Shown here one piece after another: positions 1 through 7,852 of a DNA stretch of 64,000 nucleotides; the first letter of the stretch is position 1, and each line of letters begins with the position of its first letter. The notes under the pieces are model-generated. The model saw only the letters and a program-made list of their open reading frames with translations. It searched no databases and had not been told where the DNA came from. This DNA is from Chryseobacterium sp. BGARF1 (GTDB taxonomy: Bacteria > Bacteroidota > Bacteroidia > Flavobacteriales > Weeksellaceae), in assembly GCF_001677955.1 (NCBI RefSeq), contig NZ_LELA01000006.1:1-64000 (forward strand), given 5' to 3'. The position numbers and the translations under genes are program-made.

Positions 1-57
1 AAAGGACTTTTGGATGATATTGTGGTTTTTAGAATGTTTGATTTATAGGATCACTGA

Positions 58-207
58 CCACACGAAAGGATTCGTGCGGCAGCGAGGGACACTATTAAAG
101 ATAAAAAAGGAAATGACAGGAAAAATCCTAATAAAGGATTTCTTAAATCTCCTATTTCTCGAAGTCACTTTATTAAGAATTATTACGGTTATATAAAAGT
201 AAAATAA
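58..207 (+). pseudogene. Possible C-terminal remnant of a polymorphic-toxin-like protein
   Basis: An open frame without its own start runs to a TAA at 205-207, one base before the ATG of the next gene. Its translation is basic and nuclease-like in character (…RIRAAARDTIKDKKG…NPNKG…SHFIKNYYG…), which recalls toxin C-termini of Rhs-type proteins. The same frame has stops at 46-48 and 55-57, so nothing continuous enters from the left edge in this frame. It could be a decayed or frameshifted tail, or chance. The toxin reading is inference from composition and from the small gene that follows directly. Confidence 0.3.
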
Positions 208-208
208 T

Positions 209-634
209 ATGAAAAAAAAGTTTATAATAATTTTAGCAATAATTAGTTGCTATATTTATATTGCCTATAGAAATCAAGAAAATAAACATGAAAAAATCAT
301 TTGTGATTGTAGATTGAAGGGAATATATATCACGAAAGACTTTGCAACATTTAGTTTAAATAAAGAAAAAACTGATGTTATTTTTGCCGGAAAAAAAATA
401 GAATATGAGAAAAAATCTTATGGCAAAGGATTTATATTATCTATAGAAATGTTATTTAATAAATCTATAAAAGACACTCTTTTTATAAAAGATAATAGCA
501 AAACTATTAAAATATACGATTTTGATGTAGACACACTAATTATAAATAAGAAACAAGGAATTATATGTGACTTAAAAGAATTAACTGTAAATGGTAAAAA
601 ACAATCTGCAAAAAATTTAATTATCTTAGATTAA
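209..634 (+). CDS. Small membrane-anchored or exported protein, unknown (immunity-like context)
   Basis: A 141-residue protein that I do not recognise. Residues 1-20 form a hydrophobic segment after MKKK, so it is a signal anchor or signal peptide. A Cys pair (CDC) follows at about residues 32-34, and the rest is Lys/Ile-rich beta-type sequence. It starts one base after the stop of the remnant upstream, a spacing typical of toxin-immunity pairs, so an immunity function is possible but unproven. The gene is more AT-rich than its right-hand neighbours, which suggests accessory DNA. A terminator-like hairpin at 800-830 closes this unit. Confidence 0.5.
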   Translation: MKKKFIIILAIISCYIYIAYRNQENKHEKIICDCRLKGIYITKDFATFSLNKEKTDVIFAGKKIEYEKKSYGKGFILSIEMLFNKSIKDTLFIKDNSKTIKIYDFDVDTLIINKKQGIICDLKELTVNGKKQSAKNLIILD

Positions 635-799
635 GTAATTAATATACCACATTACCTTCTGCTGCCGCATTCTATGATAAAAACCAAATAAAATTTGTTA
701 AAACTATTATGCAAATTTGTAGGTATTTACAAAAGCTTCGTTTCTGGCAATGACAGAGAATGCTCTACTTATAATTTTACACTTTACATTATTTATAAT

Positions 800-830
800 C
801 AGGAGGGAATGTTTTCCTTCCTGTTTTTTT
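800..830 (+). terminator. Rho-independent terminator
   Basis: A 10-bp stem (800-809 with 814-823, one G-T wobble) and a TGTT loop are followed by seven T. It is placed to end transcription of the small gene at 209-634. Confidence 0.75.
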
Positions 831-953
831 CTCTCATAGTAAGTGCATAAAATGTTGTCTCCACTTCCAAACGATTCTATCGTGTGGCTTTTTTAATTAC
901 AACCAACCATTAAAAAACAAATTCCAAAAACTTTTAAAGAAAAAAATAAAACA

Positions 954-987
954 CGACACCATTTGTCGCAGTAACCGCATATATTTG
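954..987 (+). promoter_or_regulatory. Candidate promoter and palindromic operator of the WYL gene
   Basis: The -7 type box TATATTTG is at 980-987. Just upstream is a perfect inverted repeat, CGACA (954-958), 5 bases, TGTCG (964-968), overlapping the position expected for the -33 element. The start codon is at 1007. Autoregulation by the WYL protein is an inference from position. Confidence 0.45.
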
Positions 988-1006
988 TTTTAGAAAATGA
1001 TACGAA

Positions 1007-1927
1007 ATGAAAAAAGATTTTTACCTTACGAGATATGCCTTGATCATTAAGAAATTAGAGAGCGCTCCAGCGACGTATTCGCAGATGGAAGATTATCTTC
1101 TGAATTCTTTCGAATTTCAGGATGCGGGAATTAAGAGCTATTCTATTCGTACTTTGCAACGGGATATTCGTGAGATATCCAATCTTTTTAATCTATCTAT
1201 TCACAACAAAAAGAAAGGTGATAATCGGTATTATATCGAAAGTCGTCCGATGATGGAAGTCGATGAGTACAACCAAAAACTATTAGAATCTTTTCAGGTA
1301 AGCAATGCATTAAATAATTATCCCGATTTTGCTAATTTTATCTTTTTTGAAAGCAGAAAACCTACTGGAGTTGAGCATTTTTATGATCTTTTCTTTGCCA
1401 TCAGAAACAAAAGAATTGTTTTGTTTGAGCACTACAATTACAAAAACAAACTGATGACCTCAAGAAAAGTTCATCCTTTAGCGTTGAAAGAATCTAAAGA
1501 CCGATGGTATCTCATTGCGATTGATACCAAAGACAAAACGTTGAAATCTTTCGGTTTAGACAGAATTAATTATCTGGATATTACTCCACAAAAATTCAGG
1601 GAAAAATATAAGTATAACTTTAGAGAACATTTCAAAAATGCTTTTGGCGTGATGAATCTTACCGAACAAAATCCACAGAAAATTGTGCTGAAATGCAGCC
1701 GCCATCAGGGAGAATACATTCGAAGCTTTGCGCTCCATCAATCTCAAAAAGAAGTTAAAGAAACCCCAACTGATATTTATTTTGAGTTTTTCCTCCACCC
1801 TACTTACGATTTTATGCAGGAAATTTTATCGTACGGAAAAGAAGTAAGAGTTTTAGAACCTATCAATTTAGTTGAAGATATCAAAAAACATTTACAAGAA
1901 TCGCTAAACAGTTATTTGAAAGAGTAG
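1007..1927 (+). CDS. WYL-domain (YafY-type) transcriptional regulator
   Basis: A 306-residue cytoplasmic DNA-binding regulator. Residues about 1-80 form a winged-helix HTH (SIRTLQRDIREISNLF is the recognition-helix style of this family). Residues about 125-200 are the WYL domain, with HPLALKESKDRWYLIA as its signature, followed by the C-terminal extension seen in full-length members. WYL regulators sense ligands, sometimes nucleotides or nucleic acids, and control diverse functions including DNA-damage and defence genes. The gene stands alone between a terminator and an exported protein, so its target is not clear. A palindrome directly upstream suggests autoregulation. Confidence 0.9.
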   Translation: MKKDFYLTRYALIIKKLESAPATYSQMEDYLLNSFEFQDAGIKSYSIRTLQRDIREISNLFNLSIHNKKKGDNRYYIESRPMMEVDEYNQKLLESFQVSNALNNYPDFANFIFFESRKPTGVEHFYDLFFAIRNKRIVLFEHYNYKNKLMTSRKVHPLALKESKDRWYLIAIDTKDKTLKSFGLDRINYLDITPQKFREKYKYNFREHFKNAFGVMNLTEQNPQKIVLKCSRHQGEYIRSFALHQSQKEVKETPTDIYFEFFLHPTYDFMQEILSYGKEVRVLEPINLVEDIKKHLQESLNSYLKE

Positions 1928-1970
1928 AATTTCACATCTTTTTGAGTACATTTACATAAATAATCATGTA

Positions 1971-2588
1971 TTGAAAGCTTTATCTCTTCTTTTTATACTT
2001 CTCTCAACATTTTGTTTTTCTCAGCAAACCGAGGATTTCAAAATGGTGAAGAATTATTATAATCAGCACAGAACAATGCTGAATACTGAGTTTAAGAAAA
2101 AGTTTGATGCCGAGCAGAATCCTTTATACAAAACAGCTGTTAAGAATGACTTTCTTTTTTTTATGAAAAAGATGGACAGTATCGAAAATGTAGCCCTTAT
2201 CGCAGCTTTGCTTAAGGTAAAAAATCTTGAAGATTTAAAAAAAATTAAATCTAAAACAGTTCTCATCCCTCAACAGGATTTCCCAAGTTCGATTGAAAAA
2301 ACGGCAGATTATCCCGGCGGAATAAATGCTTTACGAAAAGAAGTTGCACAGCTTTTTTATGGAGACGGAGTGTTTTCTGAAACAGGAAACTTGAAAACCA
2401 ACGTTGCATTTATTGTAGAAAAAGACGGAACCATTAGCAATGTAAAAGCCGAAGGTGATAATTTTACATTCAACCGACAGGCAGAAATTGCGTTGTACTC
2501 TGTTTCTGAAAAATTTTCTCCAGCTTCTCATAACGGAGACCCAGTTAGATACCGCTTCAGACTGCCTTTAGCACTCAATTTTGACTAG
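1971..2588 (+). CDS. Exported protein with a C-terminal TonB-C-like domain
   Basis: A 205-residue protein with an N-terminal signal peptide ending near CFSQQ, a Lys-rich helical middle part, and a C-terminal domain (about residues 110-205) resembling TonB C-terminal domains: YPGGINALRKE, VAFIVEKDGTISNVK, and a closing strand before the stop. The only in-frame start I can see is TTG at 1971. The nearby ATG at 1966 is out of frame and meets a stop at once. No transmembrane anchor and no proline-rich linker are present, so it is not an energy-coupling TonB. Its role is unknown; related paralogues lie at 16841-18571. Confidence 0.75.
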   Translation: MKALSLLFILLSTFCFSQQTEDFKMVKNYYNQHRTMLNTEFKKKFDAEQNPLYKTAVKNDFLFFMKKMDSIENVALIAALLKVKNLEDLKKIKSKTVLIPQQDFPSSIEKTADYPGGINALRKEVAQLFYGDGVFSETGNLKTNVAFIVEKDGTISNVKAEGDNFTFNRQAEIALYSVSEKFSPASHNGDPVRYRFRLPLALNFD

Positions 2589-2623
2589 CCTGTAATTTTA
2601 TCACCATATATGGTTTTATTATT

Positions 2624-2631
2624 TATCTTTG
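2624..2631 (+). promoter_or_regulatory. Promoter -7 box
   Basis: TATCTTTG, the flavobacterial TANNTTTG consensus, lies 13 bases before the ATG at 2645, so the untranslated leader would be very short. No clear -33 TTG is seen at the ideal spacing. Confidence 0.55.
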
Positions 2632-2644
2632 GCAAAAAAACTAA

Positions 2645-3196
2645 ATGAATAAAATTCTACTTGGATTATCTTTAATTCTCGGAACCTTTGCAGCTCAGGC
2701 ACAGGAAAATACAGAAAAGCAAAGAAAAAACGATATCCTCGCCGATCCTATTTTATTGATCGCACTACCGTTAGCCAACGTTTCTTACGAAAGATTAATT
2801 TCTGAAAACAAAGGGATTGGGGTGAATGCAATGATTACATTGAGCGACGAAGTAGACGACTTCAAACAAATTTCACCTTACTTCAGATACTATTTCGGAA
2901 AAAAATATGCTTCAGGGTTTTTCTTTGAAGGCTTTATTCCGATTACCATGCAAAAAGATGAGTACTACAATAACTACTACGACAGCCCAACAAATACTTA
3001 TTATTATAATTATGGGGGTGCAAAAAACATTACCACTGTAGGAGTAGGTTTTGGAGTTGGAGGAAAATGGGTCATCAAAGACAGATTGGTGATAGAAGCA
3101 AGTGGGGGTATCGCAAGAAGATTTGGAGATTTCGATACTTACGACATCGGTCCTGTTACAGGAAAAGTGATGGGCGGAATTGGGTATAGATTCTAA
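2645..3196 (+). CDS. Outer-membrane beta-barrel protein (DUF3575-like)
   Basis: A 183-residue protein with a signal peptide (cleavage near AAQAQ) followed by alternating amphipathic strands. It shows the pattern of small Bacteroidota barrels: LANVSYERLISENKGIGV near the start, ISPYFRYYFGKKYASGFFFEGF in the middle, and a final strand ending in aromatic YRF. The last residue F is the usual barrel-insertion signal. A Tyr/Asn-rich loop lies at about residues 115-130. The family resembles DUF3575. The function, whether structural or sensory, is unknown. It has its own promoter and stands alone. Confidence 0.75.
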   Translation: MNKILLGLSLILGTFAAQAQENTEKQRKNDILADPILLIALPLANVSYERLISENKGIGVNAMITLSDEVDDFKQISPYFRYYFGKKYASGFFFEGFIPITMQKDEYYNNYYDSPTNTYYYNYGGAKNITTVGVGFGVGGKWVIKDRLVIEASGGIARRFGDFDTYDIGPVTGKVMGGIGYRF

Positions 3197-3230
3197 ATCC
3201 CCTCAAAAAAGCAAAAAATTTAAAGCTTAT

Positions 3231-3380
3231 TTTTTACCGCAAAAGAATCAATAGAAATGATTGAAAAAAAGTAATGCAAAAGTTTTCAAAATGTAAAATT
3301 CTTATTTACTTTTTTGTTTTGTTAGCTTTTGAATTACTTATTACACTATAAAAAACTTTTGTGTCTTTTGCGGTTAAAAA
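3231..3380. repeat. 150-bp intergenic element with long terminal inverted repeats (copy A)
   Basis: The left end TTTTTACCGCAAAAGA (3231-3246) is the inverted copy of the right end TCTTTTGCGGTTAAAAA (3364-3380). The right arm, 3356-3380, read in reverse matches the left arm of a second element at 34681-34703 almost base for base over about 22 bases. No ORF lies inside. It lies just upstream of tadA. It is probably a non-autonomous mobile element or a dispersed repeat. Confidence 0.65.
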
Positions 3381-3432
3381 AAAGCCACGTACAATATTGA
3401 AAAGCTTAGTTTTGCACTAAGCTTTTATTTTT

Positions 3433-3864
3433 ATGTTTACAGACGAATATTTTATGAGAATGGCTTTTCAGGAAGCTCAGATTGCATTAGAAAAAGATGA
3501 GGTTCCCATCGGATGTATCATCGTTTCCAACAATCGCGTTATTTCAAGAGCTCATAATCTTACCGAAACATTAAACGATGTGACGGCGCATGCCGAAATG
3601 CAGGCAATCACTTCTGCAGCCAATTATTTGGGCGGAAAATATTTGATCAACTGTACGTTGTATGTGACATTAGAACCTTGTGTGATGTGTTCCGGAGCAC
3701 TTTCCTGGTCACAGATCTCAAAAGTAGTGATTGGTGCAAGAGACGAGCAACGTGGTTTTATCAATAAAAACCTAAGTCTTCATCCTAAAACAGAAATAGT
3801 TTCAGGAATTATGGAAAACGAATGTTCTACGATTGTGAAAGAGTTTTTTAAATCAAAAAGATAA
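3433..3864 (+). CDS. tadA: tRNA adenosine(34) deaminase TadA
   Basis: A 143-residue zinc deaminase that converts adenosine-34 to inosine in tRNA-Arg(ACG). The catalytic signature is complete: H53-A-E55 (in TAHAEMQAI) and P82-C83-V-M-C86, giving the zinc ligands H53, C83 and C86 and the proton shuttle E55. The length is normal for bacterial TadA. The ATG at 3433 follows a short AT-rich gap after repeat element A, which may supply or displace its promoter. It converges with coaX, from which it is separated by a shared terminator-like stem. Confidence 0.93.
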   Translation: MFTDEYFMRMAFQEAQIALEKDEVPIGCIIVSNNRVISRAHNLTETLNDVTAHAEMQAITSAANYLGGKYLINCTLYVTLEPCVMCSGALSWSQISKVVIGARDEQRGFINKNLSLHPKTEIVSGIMENECSTIVKEFFKSKR

Positions 3865-3869
3865 GGTCA

Positions 3870-3914
3870 AGGCTAAGGTTGAAGTTGATAAATTATTTCT
3901 TTAAACCTTAGCCT
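3870..3914. terminator. Bidirectional terminator-like inverted repeat
   Basis: An 11-bp perfect stem AGGCTAAGGTT (3870-3880) pairs with AACCTTAGCCT (3904-3914) between the convergent genes tadA and coaX. There is no long T-tract, so termination is inferred from position. The sequence style resembles intergenic repeats of this genus. Confidence 0.45.
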
Positions 3915-3923
3915 CAACCTCAG

Positions 3924-4682
3924 TTATAAATCTTTTCCAAGGAAATAAAGTCCTTTCAAGGTGTGAAGTCGGTCTGCAATATGAATTTTTTCCGTTAAAG
4001 GTTTGTAAACATGAGAAACTCCGCCCGTTGCTATCACAAAACAATCATCATTCACCTCATTGTTTATTCTGTCAATAAAACCTTCCACCATTCCCAGGAA
4101 GCCGTACACCATTCCGCTTTGCATACAAGTAATCGTATCTAATCCTAAAACAGATTTCGGTTTTACCAGTTCAATTTCGGGAAGCTGAGCAGTTTGACTG
4201 ATCAAAGAATTTAAAGAAGTTACAATTCCGGGAGCGATAATTACGCCTAAACATTCGCCATTTTCGGCAACACAACTTGCAGTAAGTGCTGTCCCAAAAT
4301 CTAAAACGATCTTTTTTCTTCCGGGATACATATTGTGTGCTGCAACGAGATTCGCATAAATATCGGTTCCCATCTGTTTTGACTTTGCTACGACTTCTGA
4401 AGGAGTCGTTCTATCAACCATTACAGGAGCGATCCCGTGAATTTTTCTGATTGCAGAAGTAATTTCTCTCGTTAATTGCGGTACTACAGAACCTATAATT
4501 ACTTTCTTAATATCTTTGGGATTAATTTTATAAGTTTGATACAAAATCAACATCTGCCCATGCAGTTCGTCTGCAGTACGGTAAGGTTTTGTATTAATAA
4601 TCCATGAAATATCACAGTTATCATCATCAAAAAGACCAAATCTGATATTGCTGTTTCCAACATTGATTACGATAGAATTCAT
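3924..4682 (-). CDS. coaX: Type III pantothenate kinase
   Basis: Catalyses the first step of coenzyme A synthesis, the phosphorylation of pantothenate. It has the ASKHA fold with the family motifs GTDIYANLVAAHN (holding the catalytic Asp, residue 107 from the chosen start) and DFGTALT (Asp128). I chose the ATG at 4680-4682 because MNSIVINVGNSN is where the family normally starts; an upstream ATG at 4709 would add nine residues. Odd point: the first ATP-binding motif, normally DxGNT, reads NVGNS here, so the usual first Asp is Asn. The length of 252 residues is normal. Confidence 0.9.
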   Translation of the reverse strand: MNSIVINVGNSNIRFGLFDDDNCDISWIINTKPYRTADELHGQMLILYQTYKINPKDIKKVIIGSVVPQLTREITSAIRKIHGIAPVMVDRTTPSEVVAKSKQMGTDIYANLVAAHNMYPGRKKIVLDFGTALTASCVAENGECLGVIIAPGIVTSLNSLISQTAQLPEIELVKPKSVLGLDTITCMQSGMVYGFLGMVEGFIDRINNEVNDDCFVIATGGVSHVYKPLTEKIHIADRLHTLKGLYFLGKDL

Positions 4683-4843
4683 TGACATATTTTTCAGCCG
4701 GAAACTCATCCCATTTTTTTAATGAAGACGAATATCCATATTAATTTTTCAGAGGTAAAAATAATACTTTTCATTAAAATAAGCTTTTAAAATCAATGAA
4801 AATGGTCTATACTTGTAATGGATTTGTTTTAAACCAAACACTT

Positions 4844-5677
4844 ATGAAAAATATTTTCTCCTTTTTTCTAATAATTCAATGTCTTTTTGTATTGGCTCAG
4901 AAAAACATAAAAATGTACCACGAAAAAAATGGAGATTCAATTACTTATTACGCAGATAATCTTGAGGTCTACCCTGTTTCATTCGTCTTTAAAGGTCAAC
5001 CGGAAGTAAATAATATGAAAAAGCCGGAAGTTTTTAAAACAACACAAGTAATTCCGGCAAAAACGACAAAAATGAGAGTCGCTTATTTTGTGGTAAATGA
5101 TAATCAGAAAGGTTGGGGCGTAAAGAAAATGCCTGGTTATAATAGCTATATAGGAGATATCACTATTAAAAATTACAATAAAAACTACACCTACGACTTA
5201 CCATTTGGCAAAGGAAAAGCCTTCTGGATACATCAAGGCTATAATGGAACATTCTCACATCAGAACGAAAATTCTCTAGATTTCATCATGCCGGAAGGAA
5301 CTGAAATTTTGGCAGCAAGAGAAGGTTTAATTATCGATGTGGTACAAAACAATAATCAAGGTTGCCCTACCAGAAACTGTGCTCCTTATGGAAATTACGT
5401 TTCTATTTTGCATTCTGATGGTACGATTGCGCAATATTATCATCTACAGCAAAACGGAGCGCAGGTAAAGATTGGCGACAGCGTAACAAAAGGTCAACTC
5501 ATCGCTCTAAGCGGAAATACGGGTTGGAGCAGTGGTCCGCATTTACATTTCGTCACTTACTTGCCAAGTGCAACAGGAGACAAGAACAGAATTACTGTAA
5601 AAACTCTTTTTAAAACCGGATACGGAGATAAACTTGAATATTTGGAAGAGAGAAAATCGTATTCGAGGGCGTATTAA
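4844..5677 (+). CDS. Exported M23-family metallopeptidase
   Basis: A secreted peptidase of the LytM/lysostaphin type, expected to cut peptidoglycan cross-links. An ATG at 4796 in the same frame is possible, but the one at 4844 begins directly with a signal peptide (MKNIFSFFLIIQCLFVLAQ). The N-terminal half is a beta-rich region without known motifs. The C-terminal half carries the zinc site: H...D in HQNENSLDF and the downstream HLHF in GPHLHFVTY, with GNYVSILHSDGTIAQYYHLQ between them. Monocistronic; it converges on prfA. Confidence 0.88.
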   Translation: MKNIFSFFLIIQCLFVLAQKNIKMYHEKNGDSITYYADNLEVYPVSFVFKGQPEVNNMKKPEVFKTTQVIPAKTTKMRVAYFVVNDNQKGWGVKKMPGYNSYIGDITIKNYNKNYTYDLPFGKGKAFWIHQGYNGTFSHQNENSLDFIMPEGTEILAAREGLIIDVVQNNNQGCPTRNCAPYGNYVSILHSDGTIAQYYHLQQNGAQVKIGDSVTKGQLIALSGNTGWSSGPHLHFVTYLPSATGDKNRITVKTLFKTGYGDKLEYLEERKSYSRAY

Positions 5678-5721
5678 ATTTCTTTTTTACTCAAACAGGT
5701 TTGTTTAGATCTAAAATGTTA

Positions 5722-5764
5722 ATAGGATTTTATCCTATCCTTTAATAGGCTGTCCCTTCGGGAC
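5722..5764. repeat. Two-hairpin REP-like element (copy 1)
   Basis: Hairpin 1 is ATAGGAT-TTT-ATCCTAT (5722-5738). After 13 bases comes hairpin 2, GTCCC-TTC-GGGAC (5752-5764). The same layout, with different stem sequences, occurs at 41044-41090. It lies between the convergent genes M23 and prfA. Confidence 0.5.
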
Positions 5765-5784
5765 TCTTCAGAGATTATTAAACC

Positions 5785-5813
5785 AAAAAAGCTTCCGATT
5801 ACTCAGAAGCTTT
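5785..5813 (-). terminator. Terminator of prfA
   Basis: An 8-bp perfect stem AAAGCTTC (5788-5795) pairs with GAAGCTTT (5806-5813). On the minus strand the stem runs into a T-rich tract. It lies 23 bases beyond the prfA stop. Confidence 0.75.
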
Positions 5814-5835
5814 GTATATAATAAAGAGAAATAAT

Positions 5836-6921
5836 TTAGTAATTATCTTCTTCGCCTTTCATTTTTTCGGCGTTTTCTGCCATGATTACGGCATCAATCA
5901 TTTCAGAGATATCACCATTCATATAGGCATCAAGGTTATACATTGATTTACCAATTCTGTGATCGGTCACCCTTCCTTGAGGATAGTTATAAGTTTTGAT
6001 CTTTGCAGAACGGTCACCTGTAGAAACCATCGATTTACGCTGTGCCGCAATATCTCCCACCGCTTTTTGAACTTCGATATCGTATAATTTAGTTCTCAAC
6101 ATTTCCATTGCCAACTCACGGTTTGCCAACTGAGAACGGGCTTGCTGACAAACAACTACCATACCTGAAGGTTTGTGCGTCAACTGCACTTTAGTTTCAA
6201 CCTTGTTTACGTTTTGTCCACCCGCTCCACCAGAACGTGAGGTCTGCATCTCTATATCTGCAGGATTTAATTCAAAATCAATCTCTTCCGCTTCCGGTAA
6301 AACGGCAACGGTAATCGCAGAAGTGTGTACTCTACCTTGAGATTCTGTCTCAGGAACCCTTTGTACACGGTGAACACCAGATTCAAATTTCATGATCCCG
6401 TAAACACCATCTCCTTCAATTCTTAGAATTAATTCTTTATATCCTTTTGCTGCTTCACTAGAGTCAGTAATCTCGTGCTTCCAGCCTCTGGTTTTAAAAT
6501 ACATAGCATAAGCTCTGTAGACATCTTCTACGAAAATTGCAGCCTCGTCTCCACCGGTTCCGGCACGAAGTTCTACAATAACGTTTTTATCATCTGCAGG
6601 ATCTTTGGGAATTAAAAGAACTTTAAGTTCTTCTTCAAACGCAGGGATCTTTTCTAAAGCTTCATATTTTTCGATTTTTGCTAATTCTACAAAATCTTTA
6701 TCAGAACCATCTGCAATGATTTCATCAGACTCTTCAATGGTATCTAAAGCCCCTTTATATTGATCGTAAACTTTTACAATTTTTCCCAAATCACTATATT
6801 CTTTGTTTAAAGAAGAATATCTTTTCTGGTCTGAAATGACATCAGGCTGAATAATAAGGTCGGCAACCTCATTATATCTTTGCTTTATCGCTTCTAATTT
6901 TGGAATTAATGATTTAGACAT
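5836..6921 (-). CDS. prfA: Peptide chain release factor 1
   Basis: A 361-residue RF1 that terminates translation at UAA and UAG. The catalytic GGQ is at residues 234-236 ([10 protein letters not shown]). The stop-codon-reading PxT tripeptide is P190-E-T192 ([15 protein letters not shown]), which fits RF1 rather than RF2. The C-terminal [11 protein letters not shown] is also typical. The length is normal. A textbook flavobacterial promoter lies just upstream, giving a short leader. It is monocistronic with its own terminator. Confidence 0.96.
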   Translation of the reverse strand: MSKSLIPKLEAIKQRYNEVADLIIQPDVISDQKRYSSLNKEYSDLGKIVKVYDQYKGALDTIEESDEIIADGSDKDFVELAKIEKYEALEKIPAFEEELKVLLIPKDPADDKNVIVELRAGTGGDEAAIFVEDVYRAYAMYFKTRGWKHEITDSSEAAKGYKELILRIEGDGVYGIMKFESGVHRVQRVPETESQGRVHTSAITVAVLPEAEEIDFELNPADIEMQTSRSGGAGGQNVNKVETKVQLTHKPSGMVVVCQQARSQLANRELAMEMLRTKLYDIEVQKAVGDIAAQRKSMVSTGDRSAKIKTYNYPQGRVTDHRIGKSMYNLDAYMNGDISEMIDAVIMAENAEKMKGEEDNY

Positions 6922-6938
6922 ATTAAAAATTTAGTTTG

Positions 6939-6968
6939 CAAAGATACGGAATTGACAACGAAGAACAA
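6939..6968 (-). promoter_or_regulatory. Promoter of prfA
   Basis: On the minus strand, TTG (6966-6968), 19 bases, then TATCTTTG (6939-6946). Both boxes and the spacing fit the Bacteroidota sigma-A consensus. The ATG is at 6921. Confidence 0.75.
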
Positions 6969-6990
6969 AAGCTCATTTTCATGAGCTTTT
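6967..6990. terminator. Hairpin between prfA promoter and lipoprotein gene
   Basis: A 10-bp perfect stem AAAAGCTCAT (6967-6976) pairs with ATGAGCTTTT (6981-6990), loop TTTC. The core is identical to the hairpin at 8851-8880. It probably terminates the lipoprotein gene at 7026-7790 and overlaps the -33 element of prfA. Confidence 0.6.
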
Positions 6991-7025
6991 ATTTATTTTA
7001 AACTAAAAAGAGTTCTTGCATAGCC

Positions 7026-7790
7026 TTATTGATCAAATTCCATTTGTTTACTGGTTTTTTCTCTGTCTTCTTTTATATCTTCTTTACCAGACTCTATATC
7101 TTTTAGATTCCGTACTACAAAATATTGAGGGCTCATCAAAGCATATAACTTGAATAAGGTAGCAGGAATCACTTTTGTTTTATAAGTAAGGGTGTTGAAG
7201 GCAGGAGAACCTCCTGAAGACCTTGTCTCAATGGTTTTCGGAAAATCCTGATTCAAACCAAAGTCCCAATCTTTTACAATAAACTTGGCAGGTTTATGAT
7301 ATTTCATGTAATTTCCTTTCCCATCGAGCCTTTTATTCATATCAAGTGCTTTTTTCAAACGTGCATCAGAAACTTCTTCTAAAGAATCTGTTTTAGAATA
7401 ATAAAGCATACTGTCTATTACCACAAAATGATTTCCTGCAGTAAAATCAATATTAGCATTAAGCCCAGACACATTTTCAACATCCATCCCGTAAGGTTGG
7501 CTCATGACCACAAAATCTTCATTGCTAAGATTTAAAATTCCACCTTTACTTGATATTACCTGAGTAAACTCTTTTCCGTTATTAAGCTTAAAGGTGTGAC
7601 TTCCTTCTGTGATGGTAATCGTTGTGCTTGTAGAATCTTCTGAAAGCTTAAATGTAAATTTATCATCTACTTTTAATGTGCCTTTTTGAGTTTCGGGGTC
7701 ATAACTTACATCCACTGCAACCGAAGCTTTATGGCAGGAAATCATCGTTATAAGTAAAATAAGTAACTGAAGAGTAGTTTTGAATTTCAT
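7026..7790 (-). CDS. Putative lipoprotein, unknown function
   Basis: 254 residues. A hydrophobic leader ends in the lipobox-like TMISC with the lipidated Cys at residue 19, so it should be anchored to a membrane outside the cytoplasm. The first 100 residues are beta-rich and acidic/threonine-rich (STSTTITITEG), and the rest is mixed. I recognise no catalytic motif. It diverges from the gene at 7853, and the two ATG codons are only 62 bases apart, so they may share a control region. The C-terminal tail is strongly charged. Confidence 0.6.
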   Translation of the reverse strand: MKFKTTLQLLILLITMISCHKASVAVDVSYDPETQKGTLKVDDKFTFKLSEDSTSTTITITEGSHTFKLNNGKEFTQVISSKGGILNLSNEDFVVMSQPYGMDVENVSGLNANIDFTAGNHFVVIDSMLYYSKTDSLEEVSDARLKKALDMNKRLDGKGNYMKYHKPAKFIVKDWDFGLNQDFPKTIETRSSGGSPAFNTLTYKTKVIPATLFKLYALMSPQYFVVRNLKDIESGKEDIKEDREKTSKQMEFDQ

Positions 7791-7852
7791 AGGTTATTTT
7801 TTTATAAACATAACCAAAAATTTTTATATTGCAACACTAATAACATTGAACC

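Larger units (their letters stand above)
635..1006. other. Non-coding gap of 372 bases
   Basis: No convincing gene is present. The left part (635-790) may be decayed coding sequence but shows no supported frame. A rho-independent terminator lies at 800-830, and the promoter and operator candidate of the WYL gene lies at 954-987. Confidence 0.5.
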
